Counted from the first letter of the stretch, positions 1-8,112 are shown. The stretch: DNA of 64,000 bases from Ilumatobacter sp963746265 (GCA_963746265.1 CAVVAM010000014.1:62001-126000); one strand, 5' to 3'. Notes: generated by a model from the letters alone, not told the origin. Numbers and translations are program-made.

Positions 1-558
1 CGGATAGGCATCGAGCCCCGGCCCGAACGAGCTGAACGGCCGACCGCTCCCCTCGCACACCTCCAGCGCCCGGACGACCCGGCGCTCGTTGCCCGGTTCG
101 ACCTTGCCGGCCGCCACCGGATCGATCTCCGCCAACCGTGCGTGGAGCGCGGCCGGGCCGATCGCTGCGACCTCGGTCTGCAGCCGCGCCCGGATGCGCG
201 GCCATTCGCCCGGGACGTCGAGATCGTCGATCACCGCCCGGTGATACAGGCCCGTGCCCCCGACGAGGAGCGCACGTCGACGTCGCTCGCCCACGTCGGC
301 GAGCACCGCCCGGTACGATCGCTGGAAATCGGCAACGCTGAACTCGACGTCCGGTTCGACGAGATCGATCAGATGATGCAGGACGCGCCGTCGTTCCGCC
401 GGCGTCGGCTTCGCGGTGCCGATGTCCATCCCGCGGTAGACCTGCATCGAATCGATCGAGATCAGCTCGACGTCCTCGATCGCTTCGGCGACCGCCATCG
501 CCACCGACGACTTCCCGGAGGCAGTCGGCCCGACGACCGCGACGCGGGCGACGTTCAT
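1..558 (-). CDS. miaA: tRNA dimethylallyltransferase (partial, runs off left edge)
   Basis: MiaA adds the dimethylallyl group to N6 of A37 in tRNAs that read UNN codons. Only the first 186 codons are in the window. The N-terminus shows the P-loop GPTASGKSS (residues 10-18) and then the family signature DSMQVYRGMDIGTAKP, which holds the catalytic Asp and tRNA contacts; GGTGLY follows near residue 97. The ATG at 558 overlaps the stop of a 31-codon frame (ATGA), which itself overlaps the end of miaB, so all three are probably one transcript. MiaB acts on the base that MiaA makes, so the pairing is functionally sensible. The frame is open to the edge; the C-terminus is not visible. Confidence 0.95.
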   Translation of the reverse strand, partial: MNVARVAVVGPTASGKSSVAMAVAEAIEDVELISIDSMQVYRGMDIGTAKPTPAERRRVLHHLIDLVEPDVEFSVADFQRSYRAVLADVGERRRRALLVGGTGLYHRAVIDDLDVPGEWPRIRARLQTEVAAIGPAALHARLAEIDPVAAGKVEPGNERRVVRALEVCEGSGRPFSSFGPGLDAYP

Positions 559-650
559 GCCGCCGAGCGTCGAACCATCACGTCGACCGCATCGGCAACG
601 GCATCTCGTTCGACACCGACGAGCGAGCTCGCGAGGACGATCGCGGTCAC
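555..650 (-). CDS. 31-aa micro-ORF coupled between miaB and miaA
   Basis: A GTG-initiated frame begins inside the miaB stop (GTGA, 650-647) and ends with a TGA that overlaps the miaA ATG (ATGA, 558-555). It therefore fills the whole miaB-miaA gap with 4-nt overlaps on both sides. The peptide starts VTAIVLASSLVGVERDAVAD and could form one amphipathic helix; I recognise no family. Overlap at both ends suggests translational coupling, either as a real small protein or as a ribosome relay keeping miaA translated. It could equally be chance, since GTGA and ATGA junctions are common in this genome. Confidence 0.45.
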   Translation of the reverse strand: MTAIVLASSLVGVERDAVADAVDVMVRRSAA

Positions 651-2080
651 AGGGCAGCCACGGGGATGCGCAGCTTGTGGGTGGGCTCGGCGAGCAGCTC
701 GACGAACCGCCCCTCGAGGAAGTGCGGCGCACCCCGCGTGACCTCGACCGTGGCATAGCTGCCGGTGCGGATCGGGTGTGACGGCTGGAAATGCACGAGC
801 TTGTTCTGCCGGGTGCGCCCGGAGACGACGTTCGGGTTGCGCTTCGAAGGTCCCTCGATCAAGACCTCTTCGAGACGGCCTTCCCGGGCCTGATTCTTCG
901 CCAGCGCCGACCGCTCGATCACGACGCGCAGCCGCTGGAACCGCTCGCCTGCGACCGCCGGGTCGACGAAGTCGGCGTCCATCGCGGCCGCCTCGGTGCC
1001 CGGGCGCGGTGAGAAGACGAAGGTGTACGCGTCGTCGAACTCGGCTGCTGCGGCTACTTCGAGCGTGTGCTCGAAATCGTCGTCGGTCTCGCCCGGGAAA
1101 CCGACGATGATGTCGGTCGACACCGCCAGATCCGAAATCGCTCGGCGGGCATCGGCGAGCCTCGCGAGGAAACGTTCGGCGGTGTAGCCCCGATGCATCA
1201 GCGCGAGCACGCGGTCGCTTCCGGACTGCAGCGGGTAGTGCAGGTGCTCGCACACGGCGTCGGTGTCGGCCATCGCCGAGAACGTCTCGGGTCGCATGTC
1301 CTTCGGGTGCGGACTCGTGTAGCGAACGCGACGGATGCCGTCGACGGCACCGACGTCGCGGAGCAGCTCGCCGAAGAGCGGTCGCAACTTGGCGCCGGCG
1401 TCGCCCGCCTGTCGCGCCGCCAACTGCAGATCACGCCCGTACGAGTTGACGTTCTGACCCAGCAGGGTCACCTCGGTGACGCCGTTCGCCGCGAGCTGGC
1501 GGACCTCGTCGACGATCTCCTCGTACCTCCGGCTGATCTCGACGCCGCGCACGGCGGGGACGATGCAGAACGCGCAGTTGTTGTCGCATCCGATCTGGAT
1601 CGTCACCCACGCGTTGTAGCTGGTCTCGCGCCGCGCCGGCAGGGCCGACGGGAACGTCGCATGGTCGTCGATCACGGCTTCGTCGAGGATTTCGGTGATC
1701 GGCGCCGCCGCCCCGACCGCCTCTCGGAGCAGATCGGCGGCCCGGTGCACGTTGTGGGTTCCCATCACCACGTCGACGTGTTTCGCCTTGGCGGCCACCA
1801 GCTCACGGTCCTTCTGGGCGAGACAGCCCGACACCACGATCTGGCGGCCGTCGCGGGCCTCCTTCCACGGCTTGAGGTGGCCGAGGTTGCCGTACAGCTT
1901 GTTGTCGGCGTTCTCGCGGATGCAGCAGGTGTTGAGGACGACCACGTCGGCATCGGCCTCGGACGCAGCACGCACGAACCCGTCGGCCTCCAGCAGGCCG
2001 GCGATGCGCTCGGAGTCGTGCTCGTTCATCTGGCACCCATAGGTGCGCAGCACGTAGCTCCGTGGACCGTCCGACGTCAT
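647..2080 (-). CDS. miaB: tRNA-2-methylthio-N6-dimethylallyladenosine synthase
   Basis: Radical-SAM methylthiotransferase that converts i6A37 to ms2i6A37 in tRNA. Visible parts in order: an N-terminal UPF0004 domain with the three cluster Cys (YGCQMN at Cys16, NTCC near 52, SGCLAQ near 86), the radical-SAM motif CDNNCAFCIVP, the LLGQNVNSYG block, and a C-terminal TRAM-like segment (TRGAPHFLEGRFVEL). Length is 477 aa, normal for the family. I chose ATG 2080 because translation from it begins directly at the first domain. The open frame extends about 100 codons further upstream, but that part is low-complexity and runs into the divergent mtr region. A TAGCGT hexamer lies 7 nt before this ATG. 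Confidence 0.96.
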   Translation of the reverse strand: MTSDGPRSYVLRTYGCQMNEHDSERIAGLLEADGFVRAASEADADVVVLNTCCIRENADNKLYGNLGHLKPWKEARDGRQIVVSGCLAQKDRELVAAKAKHVDVVMGTHNVHRAADLLREAVGAAAPITEILDEAVIDDHATFPSALPARRETSYNAWVTIQIGCDNNCAFCIVPAVRGVEISRRYEEIVDEVRQLAANGVTEVTLLGQNVNSYGRDLQLAARQAGDAGAKLRPLFGELLRDVGAVDGIRRVRYTSPHPKDMRPETFSAMADTDAVCEHLHYPLQSGSDRVLALMHRGYTAERFLARLADARRAISDLAVSTDIIVGFPGETDDDFEHTLEVAAAAEFDDAYTFVFSPRPGTEAAAMDADFVDPAVAGERFQRLRVVIERSALAKNQAREGRLEEVLIEGPSKRNPNVVSGRTRQNKLVHFQPSHPIRTGSYATVEVTRGAPHFLEGRFVELLAEPTHKLRIPVAAL

Positions 2081-2087
2081 GCCGGCC

Positions 2088-2093
2088 ACGCTA
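2088..2093 (-). promoter_or_regulatory. Putative -10 hexamer of miaB (leaderless type)
   Basis: TAGCGT on the minus strand sits 7 nt before the miaB ATG. No Shine-Dalgarno sequence fits between, so transcription would start at or next to the start codon. It is one of a recurring TANNNT set in this window. Confidence 0.45.
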
Positions 2094-2179
2094 CCGGTGA
2101 GGTCGGCACCAGCCGAACGACCCATCGTCCGGACGTTGCCACCGGAACAGATCCCGGCGCAACGGTGTTCACTGTTGCC

Positions 2180-3559
2180 GTGCAGCGAGTCCACGAGAAC
2201 GCCGAGCAGTACGACTTGATCATCGTCGGGAGCGGATCGGGGAACTCGATCCCCGAGTACCTGTCGGGCTGGAGGATCGCCATCGTCGAACGGGGCACGT
2301 TCGGCGGAACGTGCCTGAACGTCGGCTGCATTCCGTCCAAGATGTTCGTGCTCCCGGCCGACAGAGCGGTCGATGCCCGTCACGGCCGCGAGTTGGGGAT
2401 CGACACCCAGTTCAACGGTGCCGACTGGCCGGCGATCAGAGATCGCGTCTTCGGGCGCATCGACGCCATCGCGGCGGGTGGCCGGGAGTACCGGGCGAAA
2501 GGGCAGGAGTACGTGACCCTGATCGAGGGAACGGCCCGGTTCATCGACGACCGGGTGCTCGACGTGGAGGGTCGCGTCATCACGGCGCCGAACGTGCTCG
2601 TCGCCGCGGGTTCACGGCCGGTCGTCCCGCCGATCCCCGGACTGGTCGAGACGGGCTTCCACACGTCGGACTCCATCATGCGACTCGACGCACTCCCCGA
2701 CCGGCTCGGCATCATCGGCGGCGGTTACATCGCCGTCGAGATGGGCCATGTCTTCTCCGGTCTCGGCTCGGACGTCACGGTGATCAACCGTTCCCCGACG
2801 CTACTGCGATCGCAGGACGACGAGGTGGCCGAACGGTTCACACAGGTGTTCGGCGAGCGGGTCGATCTCCGGCTCGGCCACCTGCCCACACAGGTCGAGC
2901 GACGTGGCGACTCGATCGTGATCCACAACGCCGGCGAGGAGATCGTGGTCGACGAACTCCTGGTCGCCACCGGCCGCGAACCCAACAGCGACCTCCTCGA
3001 TGTCGAGGCCGGTGGGCTGCACTGCCACCATCACGGCACGGTCGTCGTCGACGAGTTCCTCCGCACGACGGTCGACGGCGTGTGGGCGATCGGCGACATC
3101 GCGAACGAGTACCAGCTCAAGCATGTCGCCAACCACGAGGCGACGGTGGCGTTCTGGAACATCGCTCATCCCGATGCCCCCAAGGCCGTGGACCACAAGG
3201 CCGTGCCGGCCGCAGTGTTCAGCAACCCTCAGGTCGCGTCCGTCGGCTTGACGCAGCGCGACGCCGATGCCGCCGACCGGAACTACGTGGTCGGTCGCCG
3301 CGACTACGCCGGCACCGCCTACGGGTGGGCACTCGGGGACGAGACCTCCTTCGCCAAGGTGCTCGTCGACGCCGAGACGTGCCTGATCATCGGCGCCCAC
3401 ATCATCGGGCCGCAGGCCGCCACGCTGATCCAACCGGTGATCCAGGCGATCCAGTTCGACCAGACCGCCGAGCAGGTGGCGCACGAGCCGTACTGGATCC
3501 ATCCGGCGCTCACCGAGGTCGTGGAGAACGCACTGCTCGACGCGCTCGAACAGCTCTGA
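2180..3559 (+). CDS. mtr: Mycothione reductase
   Basis: FAD/NADPH pyridine nucleotide-disulfide oxidoreductase that reduces mycothione (oxidised mycothiol) in the cytoplasm. The N-terminal dinucleotide fold has GSGSGNS (residues 17-23), and the redox disulfide is GGTCLNVGC (Cys45/Cys50). The NADPH fold has GIIGGGYIAVE, the FAD-binding segment is VWAIGDIAN, and the C-terminal dimer domain carries the catalytic His in WIHPALTEVVENAL. GSGSGNS in place of GxGxxG is typical of mycothione reductase rather than lipoamide dehydrogenase. GTG 2180 gives 459 aa, equal to the length I recall for the mycobacterial enzyme; GTG 2165 is an in-frame alternative. Divergent from miaB. Confidence 0.9.
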   Translation: MQRVHENAEQYDLIIVGSGSGNSIPEYLSGWRIAIVERGTFGGTCLNVGCIPSKMFVLPADRAVDARHGRELGIDTQFNGADWPAIRDRVFGRIDAIAAGGREYRAKGQEYVTLIEGTARFIDDRVLDVEGRVITAPNVLVAAGSRPVVPPIPGLVETGFHTSDSIMRLDALPDRLGIIGGGYIAVEMGHVFSGLGSDVTVINRSPTLLRSQDDEVAERFTQVFGERVDLRLGHLPTQVERRGDSIVIHNAGEEIVVDELLVATGREPNSDLLDVEAGGLHCHHHGTVVVDEFLRTTVDGVWAIGDIANEYQLKHVANHEATVAFWNIAHPDAPKAVDHKAVPAAVFSNPQVASVGLTQRDADAADRNYVVGRRDYAGTAYGWALGDETSFAKVLVDAETCLIIGAHIIGPQAATLIQPVIQAIQFDQTAEQVAHEPYWIHPALTEVVENALLDALEQL

Positions 3560-3610
3560 CATCGTCGCCCGTGCCGCCATCGGCTGCGGGTGTTCCTACG
3601 GCGGCGGCGC

Positions 3611-3616
3611 TACCGT
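3611..3616 (+). promoter_or_regulatory. Putative -10 hexamer for the 3624-5143 gene pair
   Basis: TACCGT lies 7 nt before GTG 3624 with no ribosome binding site between. This argues for a leaderless transcript and for GTG 3624 over the GTG at 3615, which would overlap the hexamer. Confidence 0.4.
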
Positions 3617-3623
3617 GCCGGGC

Positions 3624-4040
3624 GTGATCGCCATCCTGCTCGACACCACGCCGTACCGAATCATGTCACTGCTGCACATCCTGGCGGTGATCGTCGCGTT
3701 CGGTCCGCTGTTCCTGTACCCGGGTCTCCGGAAGGCCGACGAGACAGCGACCATCGCCACGATGCACATGAGGATGACGTTCCCGGCGCTGATCGCGCTG
3801 TGGGTGTTCGGCATGGGCCTGGCCGGGATGTCGGAGGACGCGTACGAGTTGTCGCAGCTGTGGCTGTCGCTCTCGATCGTCAACTGGGTCGTGCTCGTCG
3901 CCGTGAGCTGGTTCCTCATCCGTCCCGCGATCACCGACACGAGCCAATCGGCGGTTGCACGACTCGCGGCCGGCACGGGCATCACCCACCTCGGCCTCGT
4001 CGTCGGCCTCGTCCTGATGATCTGGAAGCCGGGCCTGTAG
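3624..4040 (+). CDS. Small integral membrane protein (DUF2269-like)
   Basis: About 138 aa with four hydrophobic segments, at roughly residues 12-35 (LLHILAVIVAFGPLFLYPG), 48-68, 77-98 and 113-135, joined by short loops. The pattern and the early conserved His resemble DUF2269-type predicted membrane proteins, whose function is unknown. The stop TAG shares its last base with the GTG of the alcohol dehydrogenase gene that follows (TAGTG), so the two are probably co-translated. Family assignment is from general pattern only. Confidence 0.65.
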   Translation: MIAILLDTTPYRIMSLLHILAVIVAFGPLFLYPGLRKADETATIATMHMRMTFPALIALWVFGMGLAGMSEDAYELSQLWLSLSIVNWVVLVAVSWFLIRPAITDTSQSAVARLAAGTGITHLGLVVGLVLMIWKPGL

Positions 4041-5143
4041 TGCCGACCATCGTCCGCGCCGCAGTCTGCCGCGAATTCGCGGCGCCGCTGAAGATCGAGG
4101 AGCTGCTGCTCGCCGATCCGGGCCCGGGCGAAGTGCGGGTTCGAGTCGACGCCGTTGCGATCTGTCACAGCGACGTCTCGTACGCCGACGGCGATTGGGG
4201 CGGCGAGCTCCCCGCAGTGTGGGGGCACGAAGCTGCCGGTCGAATCGTCGAGGTCGGCGCCGGCGTCGGATTCGACATCGGTCAGCGGGTCGTGGTCACC
4301 CTCATCCGCTCGTGCGGCGAGTGTCCGCGGTGCCAACGCGGCGCCGAGGTGGCATGCAGCGAGTCGTTCCGGCTCGATCGTGAGTCGCCGCTCACCGACG
4401 TCGACGGGCGCCCGATCGGCCACGGCATGCGTACCGGGGCGTTCGCGGAGGAGGTCGTGGTGCATGCATCGCAGATCGTCCCGATCGACGACGCGATCCC
4501 GGCCGCGTCTGCGTCGTTACTGGCCTGCGGTGTCATCACGGGTGTCGGCGCGGTGCTCAACACGGCCCAGGTCGCCCCGTCGTCGATCGTGGTCGTGCTC
4601 GGGTGCGGAGGCGTCGGATTGAACGTCGTCCAGGGCGGCGCCCTCGCGAAGGCTGCGATCATCGTGGCCTCGGATCCGCAGGTGGCCAAGCGCGACTTGG
4701 CCATTCATCTCGGCGCGACCCATGCGGTCGATCCGATGTCCGACGACATCACCGCAGCGGTCGATCGTCTGACCAACGGGAAGATGGCCGACTACGTGTT
4801 CGTCGCCACCGGGGCACCGGCCGCGCTCGCGAGTGCCGACCGGTTGGTCGGCACGATGGGTGCGATCGTGGTGGTCGGCATGCCGGCCACCGGTGTCGCC
4901 GGACAGTTCGATCCCGGGGCGCTCGCGGCGCGCAACCAGAGGATCCTCGGATCGAAGATGGGGACCTCCGTGATCGCTCGCGACATTCCCCGCCTGGTCG
5001 CCCGGTACCACGACGGCGGACTCGAACTCGACGGACTCGTCAGCCGGCGGTTCGCACTCGACGACATCAACGAGGCGATGGACGAGGTTCGCTCCGGCTC
5101 CGCCCTCCGCAACGTGATCGTGTTCGATCACGACGGGAGCTGA
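4040..5143 (+). CDS. Zinc-dependent alcohol dehydrogenase, MDR family class III-like
   Basis: Medium-chain dehydrogenase of 367 aa. Catalytic zinc ligands are in AICHSD and GHEAAG, and the structural zinc site is a four-Cys block (CGECPRCQRGAEVACSES). The NAD-binding motif is GCGGVGLNVVQG. The layout matches class III enzymes, which include glutathione- or mycothiol-dependent formaldehyde dehydrogenases and aryl-alcohol dehydrogenases. Mycothione reductase just upstream makes a mycothiol link tempting, but substrate cannot be read from sequence. The GTG start overlaps the preceding stop, and the enolase-superfamily gene begins 2 nt after its stop, so this is a three-gene unit. Confidence 0.87.
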   Translation: MPTIVRAAVCREFAAPLKIEELLLADPGPGEVRVRVDAVAICHSDVSYADGDWGGELPAVWGHEAAGRIVEVGAGVGFDIGQRVVVTLIRSCGECPRCQRGAEVACSESFRLDRESPLTDVDGRPIGHGMRTGAFAEEVVVHASQIVPIDDAIPAASASLLACGVITGVGAVLNTAQVAPSSIVVVLGCGGVGLNVVQGGALAKAAIIVASDPQVAKRDLAIHLGATHAVDPMSDDITAAVDRLTNGKMADYVFVATGAPAALASADRLVGTMGAIVVVGMPATGVAGQFDPGALAARNQRILGSKMGTSVIARDIPRLVARYHDGGLELDGLVSRRFALDDINEAMDEVRSGSALRNVIVFDHDGS

Positions 5144-5145
5144 GC

Positions 5146-6354
5146 ATGCGCATCGAGGGCGTCGAGACGTTCGTGGTCGGCAACCCCCCACCGTCGTTCG
5201 GCGGCCAGTACTTCGTGTTCGTGAAGCTCACCACCGACGACGGTGTCGTCGGCTACGGCGAGGCGTACGCCGCCACGTTCCGGGCAGACATCATCGCGGC
5301 GGCGATCGAGGACCTGGCTGACCAGATGCTCGTCGGTCAGGACCCTCACCACATCGAACGGTTCTGGCGGCGGGCGTACAGCCGAGGTTTCACGCAACGG
5401 CCCGACGTCACCTTGCAGGGCTGCATGAGCGCTCTCGAGATGGCGTGCTGGGACATCATCGGCAAGGCCGCCGGACGACCCGTCTACGAACTCCTCGGCG
5501 GCCGCGTCCACGAATCATTGCGGTCGTACACCTATCTGTACCCGCGGCCCGGTGATGCGGCGGACGTGTACGCAGATGCGGGCGCGGCCGCCGCCCGCGC
5601 CGTCGACGAGGTCGAGCGAGGCTTCACGGCCGTCAAGTTCGATCCGTCGGGTCCGTACACCGCGATGGGTGGGCACCAGCCCCGCCTGTCGGACGTCGAG
5701 CGCACCGTTGACTTCGTCCGGCTGATCCGGGCGGCGGTCGGAACACGGGCCGACCTGCTCGTCGGCACCCACGGTCAGTTCACCGCCGGCGGCGCGCTGC
5801 GGATCGCACGGGAGATCGCCCCCTACGATCCGCTCTGGTTCGAAGAGCCCGTGCCACCCGACGACATCGGTGCGATGGCTCAGGTCGCAGCCCAGAGCTC
5901 GGTGCCGATCGCCACCGGTGAACGCCTCACGACCAAGTACGAGTTCGCACGTGTGCTGGAGGCCCGGGCGGCCTCGATCATCCAGCTCAACCTCGGTCGC
6001 GCCGGTGGGTTGCTCGAGGGGAAGAAGATCGCCTCAATCGCCGAAGCGTTCGGCGCGCAGATCGCACCGCACTGCTACAACGGCCCGATCGGACTCGCCG
6101 CCAACGTGCAGCTCGCCACCTGCTCCCCCAACTTCTTGATCATCGAGTCGATCATGGACAATGGCGGTTTCCATGGCGAACTGCTCCGCCACCCGATCGA
6201 GTGGACCGACGGTCGGATCGTGCCGCCGACCGCACCCGGGCTCGGCGTGGAGCTCGACGAAGAGGTTGCCCGGTCGCACCCGTACCAGGGCGACCGGACC
6301 CACCTCACGATGTGGAGCGACCCGATCGATACCGCCGACGACGTCGTGCGTTGA
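5146..6354 (+). CDS. Mandelate racemase/muconate lactonizing enzyme family dehydratase
   Basis: Enolase-superfamily enzyme of 402 aa that abstracts a proton alpha to a carboxylate, probably a sugar-acid dehydratase of the galactonate-dehydratase type. The N-terminal capping domain (to about 120) precedes a TIM barrel with AVKFD (strand 2 Lys), WFEEPVPPDD and ATGERL (metal-binding Glu), and APHCYNGPIG (His on strand 7). The usual first metal Asp at strand 3 is not evident; the stretch reads LLVGTHGQFT. The ATG follows the dehydrogenase stop by 2 nt. Co-expression with an alcohol dehydrogenase suggests use of a polyol or sugar acid, which is inference. Confidence 0.85.
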   Translation: MRIEGVETFVVGNPPPSFGGQYFVFVKLTTDDGVVGYGEAYAATFRADIIAAAIEDLADQMLVGQDPHHIERFWRRAYSRGFTQRPDVTLQGCMSALEMACWDIIGKAAGRPVYELLGGRVHESLRSYTYLYPRPGDAADVYADAGAAAARAVDEVERGFTAVKFDPSGPYTAMGGHQPRLSDVERTVDFVRLIRAAVGTRADLLVGTHGQFTAGGALRIAREIAPYDPLWFEEPVPPDDIGAMAQVAAQSSVPIATGERLTTKYEFARVLEARAASIIQLNLGRAGGLLEGKKIASIAEAFGAQIAPHCYNGPIGLAANVQLATCSPNFLIIESIMDNGGFHGELLRHPIEWTDGRIVPPTAPGLGVELDEEVARSHPYQGDRTHLTMWSDPIDTADDVVR

Positions 6355-6381
6355 GCATCCGCTGCCGCCCGAACAGGCCTC

Positions 6382-7461
6382 TCAGTCCAGGCTGATCGGC
6401 TCGTCGTCGGCGTCGCTGAACACATCGGCCTCGGCCTCGGCCTCGGCCTCGGCGGCCACCGCGTGGGGGTCGGGCTTGAGACCAGACGCGATCATCACCT
6501 TGTCGCTGATCTCCATCATCACCTCGGGATTCTCGGTGAGGAAGTTCTTCGAGTTCTCACGACCCTGGCCGAGCTGCTCGCCTTCGTAGGTGAACCAGGC
6601 GCCCGACTTCGTGACGACACCCAGGTCGACCGACATGTCGAGCAACGCACCCTCGCGGCTGATGCCCTTGCCGTACATGATGTCGAACTCGGCCTGCCGG
6701 AACGGCGGCGACACCTTGTTCTTGACGACCTTGACTCGGGTCCGGTTGCCCACGATCTCGGCACCGTCCTTCAGCGACTCGATGCGGCGGATGTCGAGGC
6801 GGACCGACGAGTAGAACTTCAGCGCCCGGCCGCCCGGAGTGGTCTCCGGCGAACCGAACATGACGCCGATCTTCTCGCGCAGCTGGTTGATGAAGATCGC
6901 GATCGTCTTCGTCTTGTTGAGGTTGCCGGTCAGCTTGCGGAGCGCCTGGCTCATCAGGCGGGCCTGGAGGCCGACGTGGCTGTCGCCCATGTCGCCTTCG
7001 ATCTCGGCCCGTGGCGTCAAGGCCGCCACCGAGTCGATCACGACGACGTCGATCGCTCCCGAGCGCACCAGCATGTCGCAGATCTCGAGCGCCTGCTCAC
7101 CGGTGTCGGGTTGCGAGATGAGGAGCTGGTCGATGTCGACCCCGATCGCCTTCGCATACACCGGATCCATGGCGTGCTCGGCATCGATGTAGGCGCACAC
7201 GCCACCGTTGCGCTGCGCCTCGGCGACCACGTGCATGGCGAGCGTCGACTTACCCGACGACTCCGGACCGTAGATCTCGGTGACGCGACCACGGGGCAGG
7301 CCACCGACCCCGAGGGCGAGGTCGAGCGGCAGCGCGCCGGTCGAGATCGACTCGATCCCCATCGTCGTCTTGTCCCCCATCTTCATGATGGAGCCCTTGC
7401 CGAACTGCTTGTCGATCTGGGCGAGTGCCATGTCGAGTGACTTTTCGCGGTCGTTGTCCAT
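6382..7461 (-). CDS. recA: RecA recombinase
   Basis: ATP-dependent strand-exchange protein and LexA coprotease. The 359-aa product shows Walker A GPESSGKST (65-73), the VVVIDSVAALTPRAEIEGDMGD block, the INQLREKIGVMFGSPETTPGGRALKF loop 2 region and the conserved C-terminal domain. The acidic tail has an EAEAEAEA stretch encoded by a hexanucleotide repeat. The ATG is preceded by GGGAGA about 10 nt upstream, and further upstream lie LexA-type repeats. No recX follows: the next downstream genes are on the opposite strand and miaB is about 4 kb away. Confidence 0.98.
   Translation of the reverse strand: MDNDREKSLDMALAQIDKQFGKGSIMKMGDKTTMGIESISTGALPLDLALGVGGLPRGRVTEIYGPESSGKSTLAMHVVAEAQRNGGVCAYIDAEHAMDPVYAKAIGVDIDQLLISQPDTGEQALEICDMLVRSGAIDVVVIDSVAALTPRAEIEGDMGDSHVGLQARLMSQALRKLTGNLNKTKTIAIFINQLREKIGVMFGSPETTPGGRALKFYSSVRLDIRRIESLKDGAEIVGNRTRVKVVKNKVSPPFRQAEFDIMYGKGISREGALLDMSVDLGVVTKSGAWFTYEGEQLGQGRENSKNFLTENPEVMMEISDKVMIASGLKPDPHAVAAEAEAEAEADVFSDADDEPISLD
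6425..6453 (-). repeat. Hexanucleotide repeat inside the recA tail
   Basis: Four perfect copies of TCGGCC plus a partial copy encode alternating Glu-Ala in the RecA C-terminal tail. Slippage would change tail length without shifting the frame. Confidence 0.7.
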
Positions 7462-7576
7462 GTGATTTCGTCTCCCTGTTTCCTGCTGCTTGGTCGTTCG
7501 GGGCGAGTGGCCCGATCCGTTGGTTCAACGTGAGGTGCACCATACGGAAGGGGTGTCACCATGTTGAACTGCGAAT

Positions 7577-7594
7577 GACAACAATGTAGTTGTC
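7577..7594. promoter_or_regulatory. Inverted repeat in the recA upstream region
   Basis: GACAAC and GTTGTC form perfect 6-bp arms separated by 6 nt. The element adjoins the first LexA-type site and could be part of the recA promoter or a second operator. I do not recognise the binding protein. Confidence 0.4.
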
Positions 7595-7608
7595 GAACAA
7601 CCGTTCGG
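7593..7608. promoter_or_regulatory. SOS (LexA) box of recA
   Basis: TCGAACAACCGTTCGG matches the actinobacterial LexA box TCGAAC-N4-GTTCGA at 11 of the 12 defined positions. It lies 132 nt upstream of the recA start. Confidence 0.75.
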
Positions 7609-7619
7609 CAAGCATCTCG

Positions 7620-7646
7620 GGGAACAACCGTTCGATTTCGAACGGT
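7620..7646. promoter_or_regulatory. Second and third overlapping LexA-type sites upstream of recA
   Basis: GGGAAC-AACC-GTTCGA (7620-7635) is a weaker LexA-like site. It overlaps an inverted repeat with perfect 9-bp arms ACCGTTCGA / TCGAACGGT separated by TT (7627-7646). The 13-mer GAACAACCGTTCG occurs both here (7622-7634) and in the main box (7595-7607), a spacing of 27 bp. Several LexA dimers could bind side by side, or one repeat may be an ancestral duplication. Confidence 0.5.
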
Positions 7647-7652
7647 GGTCGC

Positions 7653-8072
7653 TCACAGCGTGGCGTCGCCCTCGCCGGCCAGTTCGCTCTCGGTCGGCGG
7701 ACGCATCCACAGGTCGATCGCCTGCCACAGGGTGAACGACACCGGGTAGTACAGCGCCGGGCCGATCAGCCCGATCGCCGCCACCGCCACCGTGAGCGTC
7801 GTGATCGGCACGTCGGGCGCCGTGAGCGCCACCAGCAGGAGGATGCTGAGCAGGATCGTGCCGAACGTCAAGATGATGTTCGCAGTGATCGCACCGAGCT
7901 CGAACGCCGAGTCACCGCGTCGGTATCCGTGACCGCAGTTCCGGCAGGTCTCCTGGCGCTTGAACCAACCCAGGAAGTAGGCCCTGCGGTCGCCACACCA
8001 GGCACAACGTCGGAGCAGGCCACGCAGCAGCAGGCGTGGCCGAGATGGAAAATCGTCGATCGGCTGGGCCAT
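7653..8072 (-). CDS. DUF983 family zinc-finger membrane protein
   Basis: A 139-aa protein with an N-terminal four-Cys element (CAWCGDRR near residue 23, CRNCGHGY near 43) followed by two transmembrane segments at about 60-83 and 87-110 (ITANIILTFGTILLSILLLVAL and a second hydrophobic run). This order is the DUF983 pattern; function unknown. A TAGGTT hexamer lies 6 nt before the ATG, so the mRNA may be leaderless. The 3' end abuts the recA promoter region, and the start is divergent from the 8113 gene, 40 bp away. Confidence 0.85.
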   Translation of the reverse strand: MAQPIDDFPSRPRLLLRGLLRRCAWCGDRRAYFLGWFKRQETCRNCGHGYRRGDSAFELGAITANIILTFGTILLSILLLVALTAPDVPITTLTVAVAAIGLIGPALYYPVSFTLWQAIDLWMRPPTESELAGEGDATL

Positions 8073-8078
8073 ACTCGC

Positions 8079-8084
8079 AACCTA
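8079..8084 (-). promoter_or_regulatory. Putative -10 hexamer of the DUF983 gene
   Basis: TAGGTT on the minus strand ends 6 nt before the ATG at 8072. There is no room for a ribosome binding site, consistent with a leaderless transcript. Confidence 0.45.
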
Positions 8085-8112
8085 CCGGTCGGGTTTGCCA
8101 GACTCTCCGGCG

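Noticed and set aside
2081..2383. N-terminal extension of miaB by about 100 residues
   Set aside because: No homology, and it overlaps the divergent mtr promoter and 5' end; the first domain starts at ATG 2080.
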